NCBI GenBank assembly: GCA_012840355.1
Contig: DULN01000009.1
Coordinates: forward strand, 322,414-386,413
Reading direction: 5' to 3'
From: Clostridiales bacterium
Lineage (GTDB): Bacteria > Bacillota > Clostridia > Oscillospirales > CAG-272
Length of the DNA stretch: 64,000 nt
Position numbers and translations under genes: made by a program
Shown: positions 41,620-51,130 of the stretch, one piece after another
How the letters are laid out: every line of letters starts with the position of its first letter
Position numbering within the stretch: the first letter of the stretch is position 1
Notes under the pieces: model-generated
Databases searched by the model: none
What the model saw: only the letters and a program-made list of their open reading frames with translations
What the model was told of the DNA's origin: nothing

Positions 41620-42345
41620 TTATAAGGGGTTTTTAGTTATTTGCGAGTAGCGGCGCGGGTAGATTTTTGGGGTAGGTGCAACTTTTTGTATTATTATCAG
41701 CACTCGCGTTAGGTCTTCCTCCCCGCCCCGCAGCGTTAATGTTATATTTTCCGCGATTTCCCCGCCGGTCTCTGTCAGCGCATGTCGAGCTTGCTCTATT
41801 TCCTCGGCTGCCGAGATGCTTTTCATGGCGATAAACCTTCCGCCCACGCGAACGAATGGCAGGCAAAGCTCGCAAAGCACGTTCAGCCTGCCGACAGCGC
41901 GTGCCGTAACCACATCGTACCGTTCGCGGTAAGGCGGCCCGGCGCCAAGGTCCTCGGCGCGCCCGCACAGCGCCGAGAAGTTGCGCAGTCCAAGCTCATG
42001 CGCCGCGTCGGCAGCGAACGTCACTTTTTTCTGCGTCGCGTCAAGTGCGGTGACCCGCACCTCGGGCATTGCTATCGCCACCGGCAACGCGGGGAATCCT
42101 GCGCCGCTCCCCACGTCGAGCAACGTCTCGCCGGGGTTAAGGTAGGGGAGCAGGGTGAGCGAGTCGGCGAAATGCATAAGCGCCACGCCTTCCGGCGTGT
42201 CGATAGAGGTCAGGTTGACAAGTTCGTTTGCCGCAAGTAATCGTTCCGAAAGGCGCGCAAGCAAAAGTTCGGCGCCCTCCCACAGCTTAATACCATTTGC
42301 CGTGAGAGTATCGCTTATAAGATTTACGTTTTCTTCCAAATTCAT
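41620..42345 (-). CDS. rsmG: 16S rRNA (guanine-N7) methyltransferase G
   Basis: The 241-residue S-adenosylmethionine-dependent enzyme methylates G527 of 16S rRNA. The SAM loop LLDVGSGAGFPALPVAI is near residue 73, with VTALDATQKKV and VTARAVGRLNVL following. ATG 42345 (MNLEEN) matches the usual start; ATG 42357 and TTG 42363 are alternatives with only weak ribosome sites. It is followed by noc and preceded by mnmG, the order seen in many Firmicutes. Confidence 0.95.
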   Translation of the reverse strand: MNLEENVNLISDTLTANGIKLWEGAELLLARLSERLLAANELVNLTSIDTPEGVALMHFADSLTLLPYLNPGETLLDVGSGAGFPALPVAIAMPEVRVTALDATQKKVTFAADAAHELGLRNFSALCGRAEDLGAGPPYRERYDVVTARAVGRLNVLCELCLPFVRVGGRFIAMKSISAAEEIEQARHALTETGGEIAENITLTLRGGEEDLTRVLIIIQKVAPTPKIYPRRYSQITKNPL

Positions 42346-42457
42346 CGCTATACCCATATCCAATCCGTAATCCGTTATTGTACTAATCGCGCATAGCTGT
42401 CAATTGCGAGGTCACGGCCATTACCTGGCGCGATGGCGCCGGCGGTAGGATGCGCGA

Positions 42458-44380
42458 TTATTTGATGCCAAAAAAGATAAGCAAAACGCCTATATCGGCT
42501 GGCGATACTCCGCTGATTCTCGACGCCTGGCCTATATCGGCCGGTTTTATTTTGTTAAGCTTTTGGACCGCTTCGTTGCTGAGCCCTTTTATAGCCGAGT
42601 AGTCAAAATCGGGCGGGAGCTTTTTTTCGGCGAGCTTTTTCATGCGCTCGGCTTCGGCGAGCTGGCGCTTGATATAACCCTCGTATTTCAGCTCTATCTC
42701 GGCTTTCCTTCGCAGCGACTCGGGGATATCGGTGCGGGTGGGGTCAAAGGCAGCGAGAAGTTCGCAGTCTACGCCCGGTCTGCGCAAAAGGTCGGCAAGC
42801 TTAACCGGCACCGTTATCGGGCCGCCGCCTTTTTCTTCAAGCAGGCGGTTCAGCTCCGGCGAGGGCCTTATGGTCGTGCGCTCAAAGCGTTCGCGCTCTT
42901 TTTTCACCATCTCGGCGCGTTCAATATAATCCTTGTACCGCTCTTCGGAGAGCAGCCCCACTTCCCGCCCTATCGGGGCGAGACGGTCGTATGCGTTGTC
43001 CTGCCTGAGCAGCAGCCTGAACTCCGAGCGCGAAGTCATAACACGGTACGGCTCGTTTGTGCCTTTTGTGACAAGGTCGTCTATCAGCATCCCAATATAG
43101 CTCGACTCGCGCGTTAGCACTATCTGCTTTTGCCCCAAAAGCTTGCGCGCGGCGTTAATCCCAGCGACGAGCCCCTGCACGGCGGCTTCCTCATAGCCCG
43201 AGGTGCCGTTGAACTGCCCCGCCCCGTAGAGGTTTTCAATCTCTTTAAACTCCAGCGTCGGGTAAAGCTGCGTCGGGTCGGCGCAGTCGTATTCAATCGC
43301 ATAAGCGGTGCGCGTCATGCGTGCGTTTTCAAATCCTTCAAGCGAGTGCAGCATTTCAATTTGCACATCCTCGGGCAAAGACGACGAGAATCCCTGCAGG
43401 TAAAGCTCTTTCGTATCGCGGCCGAGCGGCTCCACAAATAGCTGGTGCCGCTCCTTGTCGGCGAACCTTACGACCTTATCCTCAATGCTCGGGCAATAGC
43501 GTGGGCCAACGCCTTCTATCACGCCCGAGTAGAGCGGCGAGCGGTGCAGGTTCTCGCGAATGATCGCATGCGTTTTCGCGTTGGTGTAAACTATGCGGCA
43601 GGGTATCTGCTCCCGCGAGTTGAGCTCCTCTTCGTCGGTAAGCGTTGAAAACGGCGTTATATGCTTTTCGCCGTACTGGATCTCGAGCCGCTCAAGGTCG
43701 ACGGTATCGGCATGCACGCGCGGGGGCGTGCCTGTCTTAAAGCGCATGAGGCTTATCCCAGCCTCGCGCAGCGATTTTGAAAGCCCTTCCGACGGCAGCA
43801 TCCCGTCCGGGCCTGAAGGGTAAACGGCTTCGCCGACCACCACGCGGCTATCGAGGAAAGTGCCGGTGCACAAAATCACCGCACGGGCGCTCCACTCGGC
43901 GCCGAGCCGCGTGCGCAGGCCAACGACCCTTCTTTTCCCGCCGGGCGCAGGTTCCGTGACAAGTTCTGTTATCTCGGCTTGCACTAGTATTAAGTTCGGC
44001 TGGCTTTCAAGCACCGACTTCATTATCTGCCTGTACAGGAATCGGTCGGCTTGGACGCGCTTCGACTGCACCGCCGGCCCTTTGCTCTCATTTAGCGTTC
44101 TCGACTGTAGCGTCACGATATCGGCGACGCGGGCCATTTCGCCGCCCAGCGCGTCAAGCTCAAACACAAGCTGGCCTTTGCCGGTGCCGCCTATCGAGGG
44201 ATTGCATGGCATGTTGCCGACGGCGTCGAGGTTAAGCGTAAAAAGCACAGTCGAAAGGCCAAGCCGGGCGGCTGCAAGTGCCGCTTCAATCCCGGCGTGG
44301 CCGGCTCCGACCACAGCGATGTCGGCTGAATAGTATTTCCTAAGATTCTCTTCTCTTGTTTCATTTATATGTGTAAGCAT
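42458..44380 (-). CDS. mnmG: tRNA uridine 5-carboxymethylaminomethyl modification enzyme MnmG
   Basis: The 640-residue FAD enzyme, with MnmE, modifies U34 of tRNAs. It has the dinucleotide motif VVGAGHAGIEAALAAA near residue 25, PCNPSIGGTGKG, DALGGEM, GPRYCPSIEDK and the second FAD motif (YEEAAVQGLVAGINAA) near 400, with the helical C-terminal tRNA-binding domain. Length is normal. mnmE is not in the window. Confidence 0.96.
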   Translation of the reverse strand: MLTHINETREENLRKYYSADIAVVGAGHAGIEAALAAARLGLSTVLFTLNLDAVGNMPCNPSIGGTGKGQLVFELDALGGEMARVADIVTLQSRTLNESKGPAVQSKRVQADRFLYRQIMKSVLESQPNLILVQAEITELVTEPAPGGKRRVVGLRTRLGAEWSARAVILCTGTFLDSRVVVGEAVYPSGPDGMLPSEGLSKSLREAGISLMRFKTGTPPRVHADTVDLERLEIQYGEKHITPFSTLTDEEELNSREQIPCRIVYTNAKTHAIIRENLHRSPLYSGVIEGVGPRYCPSIEDKVVRFADKERHQLFVEPLGRDTKELYLQGFSSSLPEDVQIEMLHSLEGFENARMTRTAYAIEYDCADPTQLYPTLEFKEIENLYGAGQFNGTSGYEEAAVQGLVAGINAARKLLGQKQIVLTRESSYIGMLIDDLVTKGTNEPYRVMTSRSEFRLLLRQDNAYDRLAPIGREVGLLSEERYKDYIERAEMVKKERERFERTTIRPSPELNRLLEEKGGGPITVPVKLADLLRRPGVDCELLAAFDPTRTDIPESLRRKAEIELKYEGYIKRQLAEAERMKKLAEKKLPPDFDYSAIKGLSNEAVQKLNKIKPADIGQASRISGVSPADIGVLLIFFGIK

Positions 44381-44429
44381 TAAAAATCTTCCGTTTTATA
44401 AAGGATTGCGCAAAAGGTTTCTCTATGTT

Positions 44430-44456
44430 AAAAAACCGCGCCAGCACGCGGCGCGG
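44430..44456 (-). terminator. Intrinsic terminator after the metallophosphoesterase gene
   Basis: CCGCGCC (44436-44442) pairs with GGCGCGG (44450-44456), followed on the minus strand by six T (A at 44430-44435). The plus-strand side also has a T-run, so it may work both ways. Confidence 0.85.
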
Positions 44457-44485
44457 CTATATTTTTTTGCGCGCGCAAATACCCG

Positions 44486-45310
44486 TCAGGTGAGCTCTGC
44501 AGCGTCCTGACGGTGAGAGTCTATTTTAACTTCGCCGGCGCCAAAATTGACCATGCTCTCGGGCACTACATATGCGGTCGTAACTTTGTCGCCGTCAATT
44601 TTAATCTCGCGCCAGCCCCACATAGAGTCCTCGGGGTTTGGCATCGACGAGTACGAGTAGTTGCCGGCTCGGCACAAAGGCTTGCTACCATACTCGTCGT
44701 TTGTCCATATAATCTCGGACTTGTGCGTGTGGCCCGCAAACATTGCAATTATCGCGTCCTCCTCGCGCACGAGTGTTTTAAACTCGTCGCGCTCGGATCC
44801 GAGCGCAAAATCGTGGGCGCACAGAAATACCATTTTGCCTGGGTTTTGCTTTATCGCATTCCTTATCAGCCCGGTATCAGAAAAAGAATACGTCCCGTGG
44901 TTGTGCACGGGCGCATTCAAATTCTCACCGAAATTGTCGAGCATCACGAACACGGCGTCGCCAATCGTTACTACAAAGCTTCGTTTGGCGCCCGTTATCC
45001 TTTCCCAATCTTCGTGCGTGTACTGCTCGTGGTTGCCCGGGATAAAATATGCCGGGCAGGGGAATCTTTTTACATAATCGCGCAAAAACCTTGCGGTATT
45101 GCTCACCCCGCCGTTTGAATACGAGCCGTACAGCGGCCCGACCTCCCAATAGTCGAGAGAGTAGTCGCCGAGCATCAGTACCGCTTCATATGGCTCGCGC
45201 TCGTACTCGTCGCAAAGGTCGCGTACCAGCTTTTCCATCCTAGCCTCGGGGCTCATCCCGTACCAAGGGATATGGCAAAGGTGAATGTCCGATAAAAGCA
45301 AAACCTTCAA
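44486..45310 (-). CDS. Calcineurin-like metallophosphoesterase
   Basis: The 274-residue protein has the five metallophosphoesterase motifs in order: SDIHLCH near residue 7, GDYSLDYW near 48, PGNHEQYTH near 95, CAHDFAL near 165 and GHTHKSEI near 193. There is no signal peptide. The substrate cannot be inferred. It starts with TTG at 45308-45310: all upstream in-frame codons to the first stop lack ATG or GTG, and GGACGG lies nearby. Its promoter is at 45346-45373. Confidence 0.88.
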   Translation of the reverse strand: MKVLLLSDIHLCHIPWYGMSPEARMEKLVRDLCDEYEREPYEAVLMLGDYSLDYWEVGPLYGSYSNGGVSNTARFLRDYVKRFPCPAYFIPGNHEQYTHEDWERITGAKRSFVVTIGDAVFVMLDNFGENLNAPVHNHGTYSFSDTGLIRNAIKQNPGKMVFLCAHDFALGSERDEFKTLVREEDAIIAMFAGHTHKSEIIWTNDEYGSKPLCRAGNYSYSSMPNPEDSMWGWREIKIDGDKVTTAYVVPESMVNFGAGEVKIDSHRQDAAELT

Positions 45311-45345
45311 TGGCGTAAACCGTCCGTACTATATGTTTCGATTTT

Positions 45346-45373
45346 ATTATAACAAATAAAAATTTTTTGTCAA
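45346..45373 (-). promoter_or_regulatory. Sigma-A promoter for the metallophosphoesterase gene
   Basis: On the minus strand consensus TTGACA (45368-45373) and consensus TATAAT (45346-45351) with a 16-base spacer. It overlaps the region just after azlD. Confidence 0.82.
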
Positions 45374-45377
45374 CACG

Positions 45378-45701
45378 CTAAAAAATTCGCAAAATCAGCT
45401 CGGTCGCAAGCACAGCCAAAACGGATGCGCCGCTGACTATGAGCAGCTTTCCGCCCGCCAGCGACAGTCCAAGCGCCACGGTACCCCCGATTAAAGACGG
45501 AATCATCGACTCGGTGCTGTATAGCACTCCGGGAAAGACGAGCGCCGCGAGCACACCGTATGGGACATATGTAAAAAACGAGCGCACATATGCGTTTTTA
45601 AACTTGCCGCGCCAAACTGCAAGCGGGACGATACGAACCAGATATGTCACCGCGGCTGTGACTGCCGCCAATACGCATAGATGAAAAATGCTCGGCCTCA
45701 T
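45378..45701 (-). CDS. azlD: AzlD-family branched-chain amino acid export subunit
   Basis: The 107-residue membrane protein has three to four hydrophobic segments and the AzlD pattern (TYLVRIVPLAVWRGK, FFTYVPYGVLAALVFPGVL). It is the small partner of AzlC in exporters of branched-chain amino acids and analogues. Its ATG overlaps the azlC stop by 4 bases, so the two are coupled. Confidence 0.92.
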   Translation of the reverse strand: MRPSIFHLCVLAAVTAAVTYLVRIVPLAVWRGKFKNAYVRSFFTYVPYGVLAALVFPGVLYSTESMIPSLIGGTVALGLSLAGGKLLIVSGASVLAVLATELILRIF

Positions 45702-46468
45702 TCGGCTGCAGCCTCCTTTCCGCCTTGGTGTCTGCTAGAAGTGTTGGTGCTGCCGCCGTGCTCCATGCTTTCTTCATTCACCGGGAACAAAGCCGCGCAT
45801 ACTGCCGCCGCAGCAATGCCGCTTATTATCACCCGCCATCCGTCGCCCAAAAAGCCAAGAGCGGGTACAAAGGCGAGCGCGCAGCTTATCGCCGCCGCCA
45901 GAATCACGACCGATAGAACCGGCTTTGATTTTTTCGCGGGCGGCACGATCAATGCTATGAACATCGCGTAAAGCGCAATGCCTAGCGCCGAGAGTATCGT
46001 GTCCGGTATAATCCCGCTCGCAAGCCCGCCGACCACTGTGCCCGACACCCAGCCCGAGTACGAGCAGAGTATCAGCCCCAGCAGGTATTTGAAGTTTAGC
46101 GGCTCGTCGCGCGTCATCGCGATAGCAAACACCTCGTCGGTGTTGCCGAAGCCAATTATAAGCCGCTGCCAAAGCGTTATGTCAGCCGGTAGCTTTTGCG
46201 AGTATGAGAGCGACATAAGAAAATACCTCGCGTTTATGACAAGCATTGTCAGCGCAGTTTCAATTATCGCCGCGCCCGCTGCGACAAGGTCTAAAAATAC
46301 GAATTGGCCCGTGCCGGTAAATGCGGTCATCGAAACCGCCGCCGCAAGCCAAACCGGCACGCCGCGCGACGCGGCAAGTATCCCAAATGCGATTGCGACC
46401 GAAAAATAACCGAAAAATATTGGTAACGCGTCTATTAAGCCTTGCCTGAAAGTCAGCCGGGTATTCAC
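45698..46468 (-). CDS. azlC: AzlC-family branched-chain amino acid export permease
   Basis: The 256-residue protein has multiple membrane helices and AzlC motifs GLIDALPIFFGYFSVAIAFG, FTGTGQFVFLDL and GFGNTDEVFAIA. With AzlD it would export branched-chain amino acids. The C-terminus (residues 230-256) is hydrophilic and low-complexity, not needed for the fold. No regulator gene is adjacent. Confidence 0.93.
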   Translation of the reverse strand: MNTRLTFRQGLIDALPIFFGYFSVAIAFGILAASRGVPVWLAAAVSMTAFTGTGQFVFLDLVAAGAAIIETALTMLVINARYFLMSLSYSQKLPADITLWQRLIIGFGNTDEVFAIAMTRDEPLNFKYLLGLILCSYSGWVSGTVVGGLASGIIPDTILSALGIALYAMFIALIVPPAKKSKPVLSVVILAAAISCALAFVPALGFLGDGWRVIISGIAAAAVCAALFPVNEESMEHGGSTNTSSRHQGGKEAAAE

Positions 46469-46496
46469 AAAGCTACTCTCCTAAGGGGTAATATGC

Positions 46497-46522
46497 AAGC
46501 CGGGAGCAGCCGCCCCCGGCTT
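46497..46522 (-). terminator. Hairpin between folD and azlC
   Basis: AAGCCGGG (46497-46504) pairs with CCCGGCTT (46515-46522). No T-run follows on the minus strand, so it is a weak terminator candidate. Confidence 0.4.
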
Positions 46523-46556
46523 GACACTTATTTTGACACATATTTTTTAGTTGGCT

Positions 46557-47393
46557 TTACACTCGCTGCTTTGCAGCAACGAGGGTGTTTTTGAGGAGCA
46601 TCGTTATTGTCATCGGGCCGACGCCGCCCGGGACCGGCGTAATGTATGAGGCTTTCGGCTCGACGGCGGCGAAATCCACATCGCCGCAGAGCTTGCCGTC
46701 CGGCCCACGGTTTATTCCCACGTCGATAACGACCGCTCCGGTCGATACCATGTCGGCGGTTATAAAGCCAGCCCTGCCGACAGCCGAAACTAGGATTTCA
46801 GCCCTCCTGCACTCTTCAGCGAGGTCTTTTGTCTTCGAGTGGCAAACCGTAACCGTGCCATTCGCGTGCAGAAGCATTATTGCAATCGGTTTGCCGACTA
46901 TGTTTGAGCGCCCGACTACTACGCAGCGCTTACCCGCCACCTCAATGCCCGAGCGGGAAAGCAGCTCCATAATTCCCGCCGGCGTGCAGGGCAAAAATAC
47001 CGGCTCGCCAATAGTCAGCCTGCCCACGTTATAGGGGTGGAAGCAGTCGACATCCTTGCCCGGGTCGATGCTTTTTATCACCGCTGATTCGTTTATATGC
47101 GCGGGCAGCGGGAGCTGCACTAGTATCCCGTGGATTTTCTCGTCTCGGTTGAGCTTTTCTATAAGCTCGAGCAGCTCGCTCTCCGTTGTCTCGCCCGGCA
47201 AATAGTGGACCTCCGAATACATCCCGACCTCTTCGCAGGCGGCTTTCTTGTTTCTCACATATGTATGAGAAGCCAAGTCGTCGCCCACGAGTATTACCGC
47301 AAGGCCGGGCTTTGTATTCATTTTTGAAACCTCTTCGCGCAGCTCGGCCCGAATCTGCGCAGAAATCGCTTTTCCGTCAATTATTTTCGCCAT
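46557..47393 (-). CDS. folD: Bifunctional methylenetetrahydrofolate dehydrogenase/cyclohydrolase
   Basis: The 278-residue enzyme oxidises 5,10-methylene-THF and hydrolyses the methenyl product. Motifs: YVRNKKAACEEVG near residue 50 (catalytic Lys), QLPLPAHI, the NADP-binding VVVGRSNIVGKP near 160, and the signature PVPGGVGPMT near 260. ATG 47393 is chosen for family fit; an in-frame open extension upstream lies inside the lgt tail and is not used. It overlaps the lgt stop by 17 bases, with GGAGAG 10 bases upstream. Confidence 0.95.
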   Translation of the reverse strand: MAKIIDGKAISAQIRAELREEVSKMNTKPGLAVILVGDDLASHTYVRNKKAACEEVGMYSEVHYLPGETTESELLELIEKLNRDEKIHGILVQLPLPAHINESAVIKSIDPGKDVDCFHPYNVGRLTIGEPVFLPCTPAGIMELLSRSGIEVAGKRCVVVGRSNIVGKPIAIMLLHANGTVTVCHSKTKDLAEECRRAEILVSAVGRAGFITADMVSTGAVVIDVGINRGPDGKLCGDVDFAAVEPKASYITPVPGGVGPMTITMLLKNTLVAAKQRV

Positions 47394-48429
47394 CTGTCGT
47401 ATTCTCTCCGCCGTCTTTGCTATCAGAGTTGCCATCTGCCGGCGCATCGTCGGCACCAGCTTTCCCATCGGCACCGGCGCCCTCGCCCTCTTTTGCTCCG
47501 CCATCCGCTTCGCCTTCGCCAGTCGGCTCAGATGCGTTTTCACCTGCATTTTGCGAGCCTGGCGCTTCTGCCGCCTTCATAAAAGCGGTAGGTGCAAACC
47601 TGCCGCGGCGCGCGAGCGCGGACATAACTATAAGCAGCGCCGTGGCTACCACAAACGACACGAACGCCACAAGCTGCGAGATGCGCACGTCGCCAACGTA
47701 TAGGCTGTCAGTCCGCAAGCCCTCGATGAACATGCGCCCGAAGCCATACCATGCGAGATACATTAGGAGTATCTGACCGTCGAATTTTTTCTTTTTGTAA
47801 AGGAGGTTTATAATTATAAACCCAATAAGGTTCCACAGCGACTCGTAAAGGAATGTGGGGTGCACATATATCGTTTGGGGATGATACTTATTGCGTATGC
47901 CCATCCGCCACGGGAGGGTAGTCGGTTCGCCGTATGCCTCGGCGTTTGTAAAGTTCCCCCAGCGGCCGATTATCTGCCCAAGCATTGTCGCCGGGCCAAG
48001 CATATCGAAAATCCGCCAGATTTTCAGCTTTTTTATTTTTATAAACAACGCCGCCGCGATTGATCCGCCGATAATGCCGCCGTAAATGGCAAGCCCGCCT
48101 TTCCAAATCGCCGCTATGTTCATTAGCGTCTCGCTGACCGTATCGCCTATATAAGAGGGCAGATTAGTCAGCACATAGTACAGCCGCGCGCCGACAAGGC
48201 CGGCGAGCACCACGTATATCGCAAGGTCGAGCACGTCGTCGGAGCTCACTTTCTCCTGACGCGCGCGGTACAAAACATAGCATACGGCCGCCACAATGCC
48301 GAGCGTTATTAAGATGCCGTACCAGACGATCTCAAGCGACCCGATTTTTATCGCAACCGAGTTTATTTTAAACTCGCCAATACCAAGCCCCGGGAACGAT
48401 ATATAGCTTTCAAGATTGCGGGAACTCAT
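47377..48429 (-). CDS. lgt: Prolipoprotein diacylglyceryl transferase
   Basis: The 350-residue membrane enzyme adds diacylglycerol to lipobox cysteines, the first step for the lipoproteins in this window. Seven membrane segments, with the signature GRWGNFTNAEAYG near residue 160 and HPTFLYESLWNL. An unusual hydrophilic tail of about 70 residues, rich in Gly, Ala, Glu and Asp, follows the last helix. Its ATG overlaps the yfmH-like stop by 4 bases. Confidence 0.95.
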   Translation of the reverse strand: MSSRNLESYISFPGLGIGEFKINSVAIKIGSLEIVWYGILITLGIVAAVCYVLYRARQEKVSSDDVLDLAIYVVLAGLVGARLYYVLTNLPSYIGDTVSETLMNIAAIWKGGLAIYGGIIGGSIAAALFIKIKKLKIWRIFDMLGPATMLGQIIGRWGNFTNAEAYGEPTTLPWRMGIRNKYHPQTIYVHPTFLYESLWNLIGFIIINLLYKKKKFDGQILLMYLAWYGFGRMFIEGLRTDSLYVGDVRISQLVAFVSFVVATALLIVMSALARRGRFAPTAFMKAAEAPGSQNAGENASEPTGEGEADGGAKEGEGAGADGKAGADDAPADGNSDSKDGGENTTDGENN

Positions 48430-49736
48430 ACTTTTTCGGCTTCCTCAAGAGGGTAAACTGTCGCAAGCGCGTAGTGGCTGTCCTGGAACACCGACCTGAA
48501 AATTTTATCGGTATACTCAAAATCAAGCTCACGGATTACCTCGGCGTAATCGAGCATGTCGGCGCCCTCGAACACGAAATTGCCGAGGAAGTTATTCACT
48601 ATCTCGGAGGTGCTGTCAAACCCCTTGATGAAGTTTGAAAACATCACCCTGCGGCAGCGCTCGAAATCGTCTTTTGATAGCCCGTCGCGCTTTTGCTTAT
48701 CAATATATTTGAGGAACCGGCTGTAGACCTCTTCGGGGCGGTCGGATTCGCCTTGGACGCAGAACATCGACATGCTGTGGTTGTGGTCGTGCCATGCGCC
48801 AAAACTCTTTGTAATCAGCCCCTCTTCATAGAGCTTGTTGTAAAACTCGCTAGCTCCACCGAACAGCATGTTCTCGAGCACCGTCATCGCGGCGTTCTTT
48901 TTCATGCGCTCGTACGGGTTGCTTGAAATCTCAACGTCTTTGACGCCTATCGCAAAAAGCGGCTTTGCGACCTGCATCCTGCAGGTGAAATTTGGCCTAT
49001 TTACCTCCGGATCCTCCGCAGGCTCTATGCACTCCACCTCATGCGTGGCCTGGGGCTTTAGCACCTTGTCGGCTACGGCGATGACCTCTTCGGGCGTCAC
49101 GTCTCCGCTAACGCAGAGCGCCATATTGCCGAGGTTGTAGAAGGTGTTATAGCATTTGTAAAGCAAATGATGGTCGATTTTTGCTATCGACTCCACCGTG
49201 CCCGCAATGTCGATCCTCGCGTTGTGGTTTTTGTACATCGCGCGCATCAAGCCGAAAAACAGCGCCCTGCCGGGGTTGTCCTCGCCCATGCGTATCTCCT
49301 GAGCGATTATGCCCTGCTCCTTTTGCACCGACTGCTCTGTAAAATAGGGCTTTGTCACATAGTCGAGCAGAATCTCCAGTGATTCATAGAACTTATCGGT
49401 GCACGAGAAAAGGTACATCGTGCAGAGGAACGAGGTGTAAGCGTTTGCCGAAGCGCCGGTCCGCGCAAACTTTGCAAACGTGTCCTCGCCGTCCTCGTTC
49501 TCGAACATTTTGTGCTCAAGGAAGTGCGCGATGCCGTCTGGCACCTCAGTGTACTCTGCCTCGCCTTTGATGCGGAACTTGTTATGCACCGAGCCGTATT
49601 TTGTCCCGAACATCGCATAGTAAGTAGACAGCTTCTTCGGGATTACGTATATATCAAGCCCGCTTTTGTGCTTTACATAGTAATACTTTTCGCCAATCGC
49701 GGGGTTTTCTTTCACGTTCACCCTGCTTTCGATCAT
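48426..49736 (-). CDS. yfmH: M16-family zinc peptidase, YfmH-like
   Basis: The 436-residue protein has the inverted zinc-binding motif HFLEHKMFE (HxxEH) near residue 70 and the second-domain Glu region expected of active pitrilysins. The YfmF/YfmH pair is linked in Firmicutes to elongation factor P modification and competence-related processing. It overlaps the partner yfmF-like gene by 4 bases and lgt by 4 bases, so this is a tightly coupled operon. Confidence 0.92.
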   Translation of the reverse strand: MIESRVNVKENPAIGEKYYYVKHKSGLDIYVIPKKLSTYYAMFGTKYGSVHNKFRIKGEAEYTEVPDGIAHFLEHKMFENEDGEDTFAKFARTGASANAYTSFLCTMYLFSCTDKFYESLEILLDYVTKPYFTEQSVQKEQGIIAQEIRMGEDNPGRALFFGLMRAMYKNHNARIDIAGTVESIAKIDHHLLYKCYNTFYNLGNMALCVSGDVTPEEVIAVADKVLKPQATHEVECIEPAEDPEVNRPNFTCRMQVAKPLFAIGVKDVEISSNPYERMKKNAAMTVLENMLFGGASEFYNKLYEEGLITKSFGAWHDHNHSMSMFCVQGESDRPEEVYSRFLKYIDKQKRDGLSKDDFERCRRVMFSNFIKGFDSTSEIVNNFLGNFVFEGADMLDYAEVIRELDFEYTDKIFRSVFQDSHYALATVYPLEEAEKV

Positions 49737-51028
49737 TCTTCATCGCTCCCTTCGTCGGGCTTCAGCGTTCCGTTGAGGAAATAGATTGTATCAAGCGTCA
49801 CGCGCTTTGCCATATTGGCTATATCCTCTGCGGTGACCGTCTCAATTGCAGCCGCCGCGTCCTCGGGCGAGTCGTCGCGCCCCACAAGCATGCGGGAGGT
49901 GTACCAAGACTTTATCGAGTCAGCGTTGTCGTAAAGCTCGCGGTAGCTGTTTTTAAGCGAGTTGCGCGCGGCGGCAAGCTCCGCCTCGGTTATCTCGCCC
50001 GCGCGCGTAAGCTCCAGCTGGCGCAAAATCTCGTCTTGGGCCTTCTGCTTGTTCGCCACGTCTATGCCGCTTGAGACTATCATAATGCCCTTATGCGCTT
50101 CTCCCATAGCGCTGCAGTAATAGCAAAGGCTGAGCTTTTCGCGCACGTTCACAAACAGCTTTGACGTCGGCGAGCCGCCGTAAAGCTCGCGGAACATCGC
50201 GAACACATGATAGTCGCGGTCGGCAAGCGTGCAGTCGGTGCGGAAGCCAAGCGAAAGCTTGCCCTGCTTGACCGGCTGATCCTCGATTACTTCCTTAACC
50301 TTTTCGGCGCGGCGGATGACCTCGGTCTTCAGCTCCGGAGCCGAGATGTTCGCGCAGCGCCCGAATATATCGCGCAGCTGCTCGGTCAGCTTGCCAATGT
50401 CAAAGCTTCCCACAAAATAAAGCTCGACCCGCGTGCCCGAGATTATCCATTTGTAAAACTCATAAAGCGACTCGGGCGTTACAGCCTGCACGTCCTCTAT
50501 TTCGCCAAGCTCCGAGACTGCATAAGCTTCGCCGCGGCACATCTCGTCACGGCAGCGCTTTACGGCGTAGTAGTTCTTATTGTTTATCTGCGCCTTGATT
50601 CGGTCGATAAGGTTTCGCTTTTCGCCTTCCACATAATCGGCGCGGAACACTCCGCCTTCGGTGACAGGGCTAAACACTATCTCCTCCATTACGCCGAGCA
50701 GCTCAGACATAATCGGCGTCGGCTCAAGCGCGTATTTGTCGGCGAGCACATAGGAGGAAAACCCGATGACCTGCGTTTCGCCCAGCTTGTAGTTGCGAGG
50801 CCAGATATACGAGCCGTAAAGGTAGTCGAACTGCCTGTTTAAGGAAGCCATGTCGGGGTACTTTTTCGTCCCGCGCAATAACACCGAGGGCAACAGCGCC
50901 GCTTTAGCCGCGGTCTCGGCGCGAAGGGGGATGAAAAACTCTGCCGATATGAAGTTCGTTTTAAATTTGTCGGTTTCTATTACGTTGAGGTAAACCGAAT
51001 CGGCGAGCTTAATTCTAGTAGGCGGCAT
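49733..51028 (-). CDS. yfmF: M16-family peptidase-like protein, YfmF-like (no zinc motif)
   Basis: The 431-residue protein is an M16-fold homologue of its neighbour but lacks an HxxEH motif; the equivalent region reads PSVLLRGTKKYPDM. It carries YLYGSYIWPRNYKLGETQVI and YVEGEKRNLIDRIKAQINNK typical of YfmF. It is probably the non-catalytic subunit of the pair. GAAGGAG lies before the ATG. Confidence 0.9.
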   Translation of the reverse strand: MPPTRIKLADSVYLNVIETDKFKTNFISAEFFIPLRAETAAKAALLPSVLLRGTKKYPDMASLNRQFDYLYGSYIWPRNYKLGETQVIGFSSYVLADKYALEPTPIMSELLGVMEEIVFSPVTEGGVFRADYVEGEKRNLIDRIKAQINNKNYYAVKRCRDEMCRGEAYAVSELGEIEDVQAVTPESLYEFYKWIISGTRVELYFVGSFDIGKLTEQLRDIFGRCANISAPELKTEVIRRAEKVKEVIEDQPVKQGKLSLGFRTDCTLADRDYHVFAMFRELYGGSPTSKLFVNVREKLSLCYYCSAMGEAHKGIMIVSSGIDVANKQKAQDEILRQLELTRAGEITEAELAAARNSLKNSYRELYDNADSIKSWYTSRMLVGRDDSPEDAAAAIETVTAEDIANMAKRVTLDTIYFLNGTLKPDEGSDEE

Positions 51029-51053
51029 GCAAACACTCCTTCCCTATGTAAAT

Positions 51054-51082
51054 GCCCGCCGGTAACGGCATGTCCGACGGGC
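51054..51082 (-). terminator. Hairpin after the cyclic-glucan-synthase-like gene
   Basis: GCCCGCCGG (51054-51062) pairs, with one wobble, with CCGACGGGC (51074-51082). The T-rich tail is poor, so termination is uncertain. Confidence 0.4.
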
Positions 51083-51130
51083 GTCAATTGTTTTTTCTCA
51101 ACTCAAATAGAAAATATCAGGTATATTATA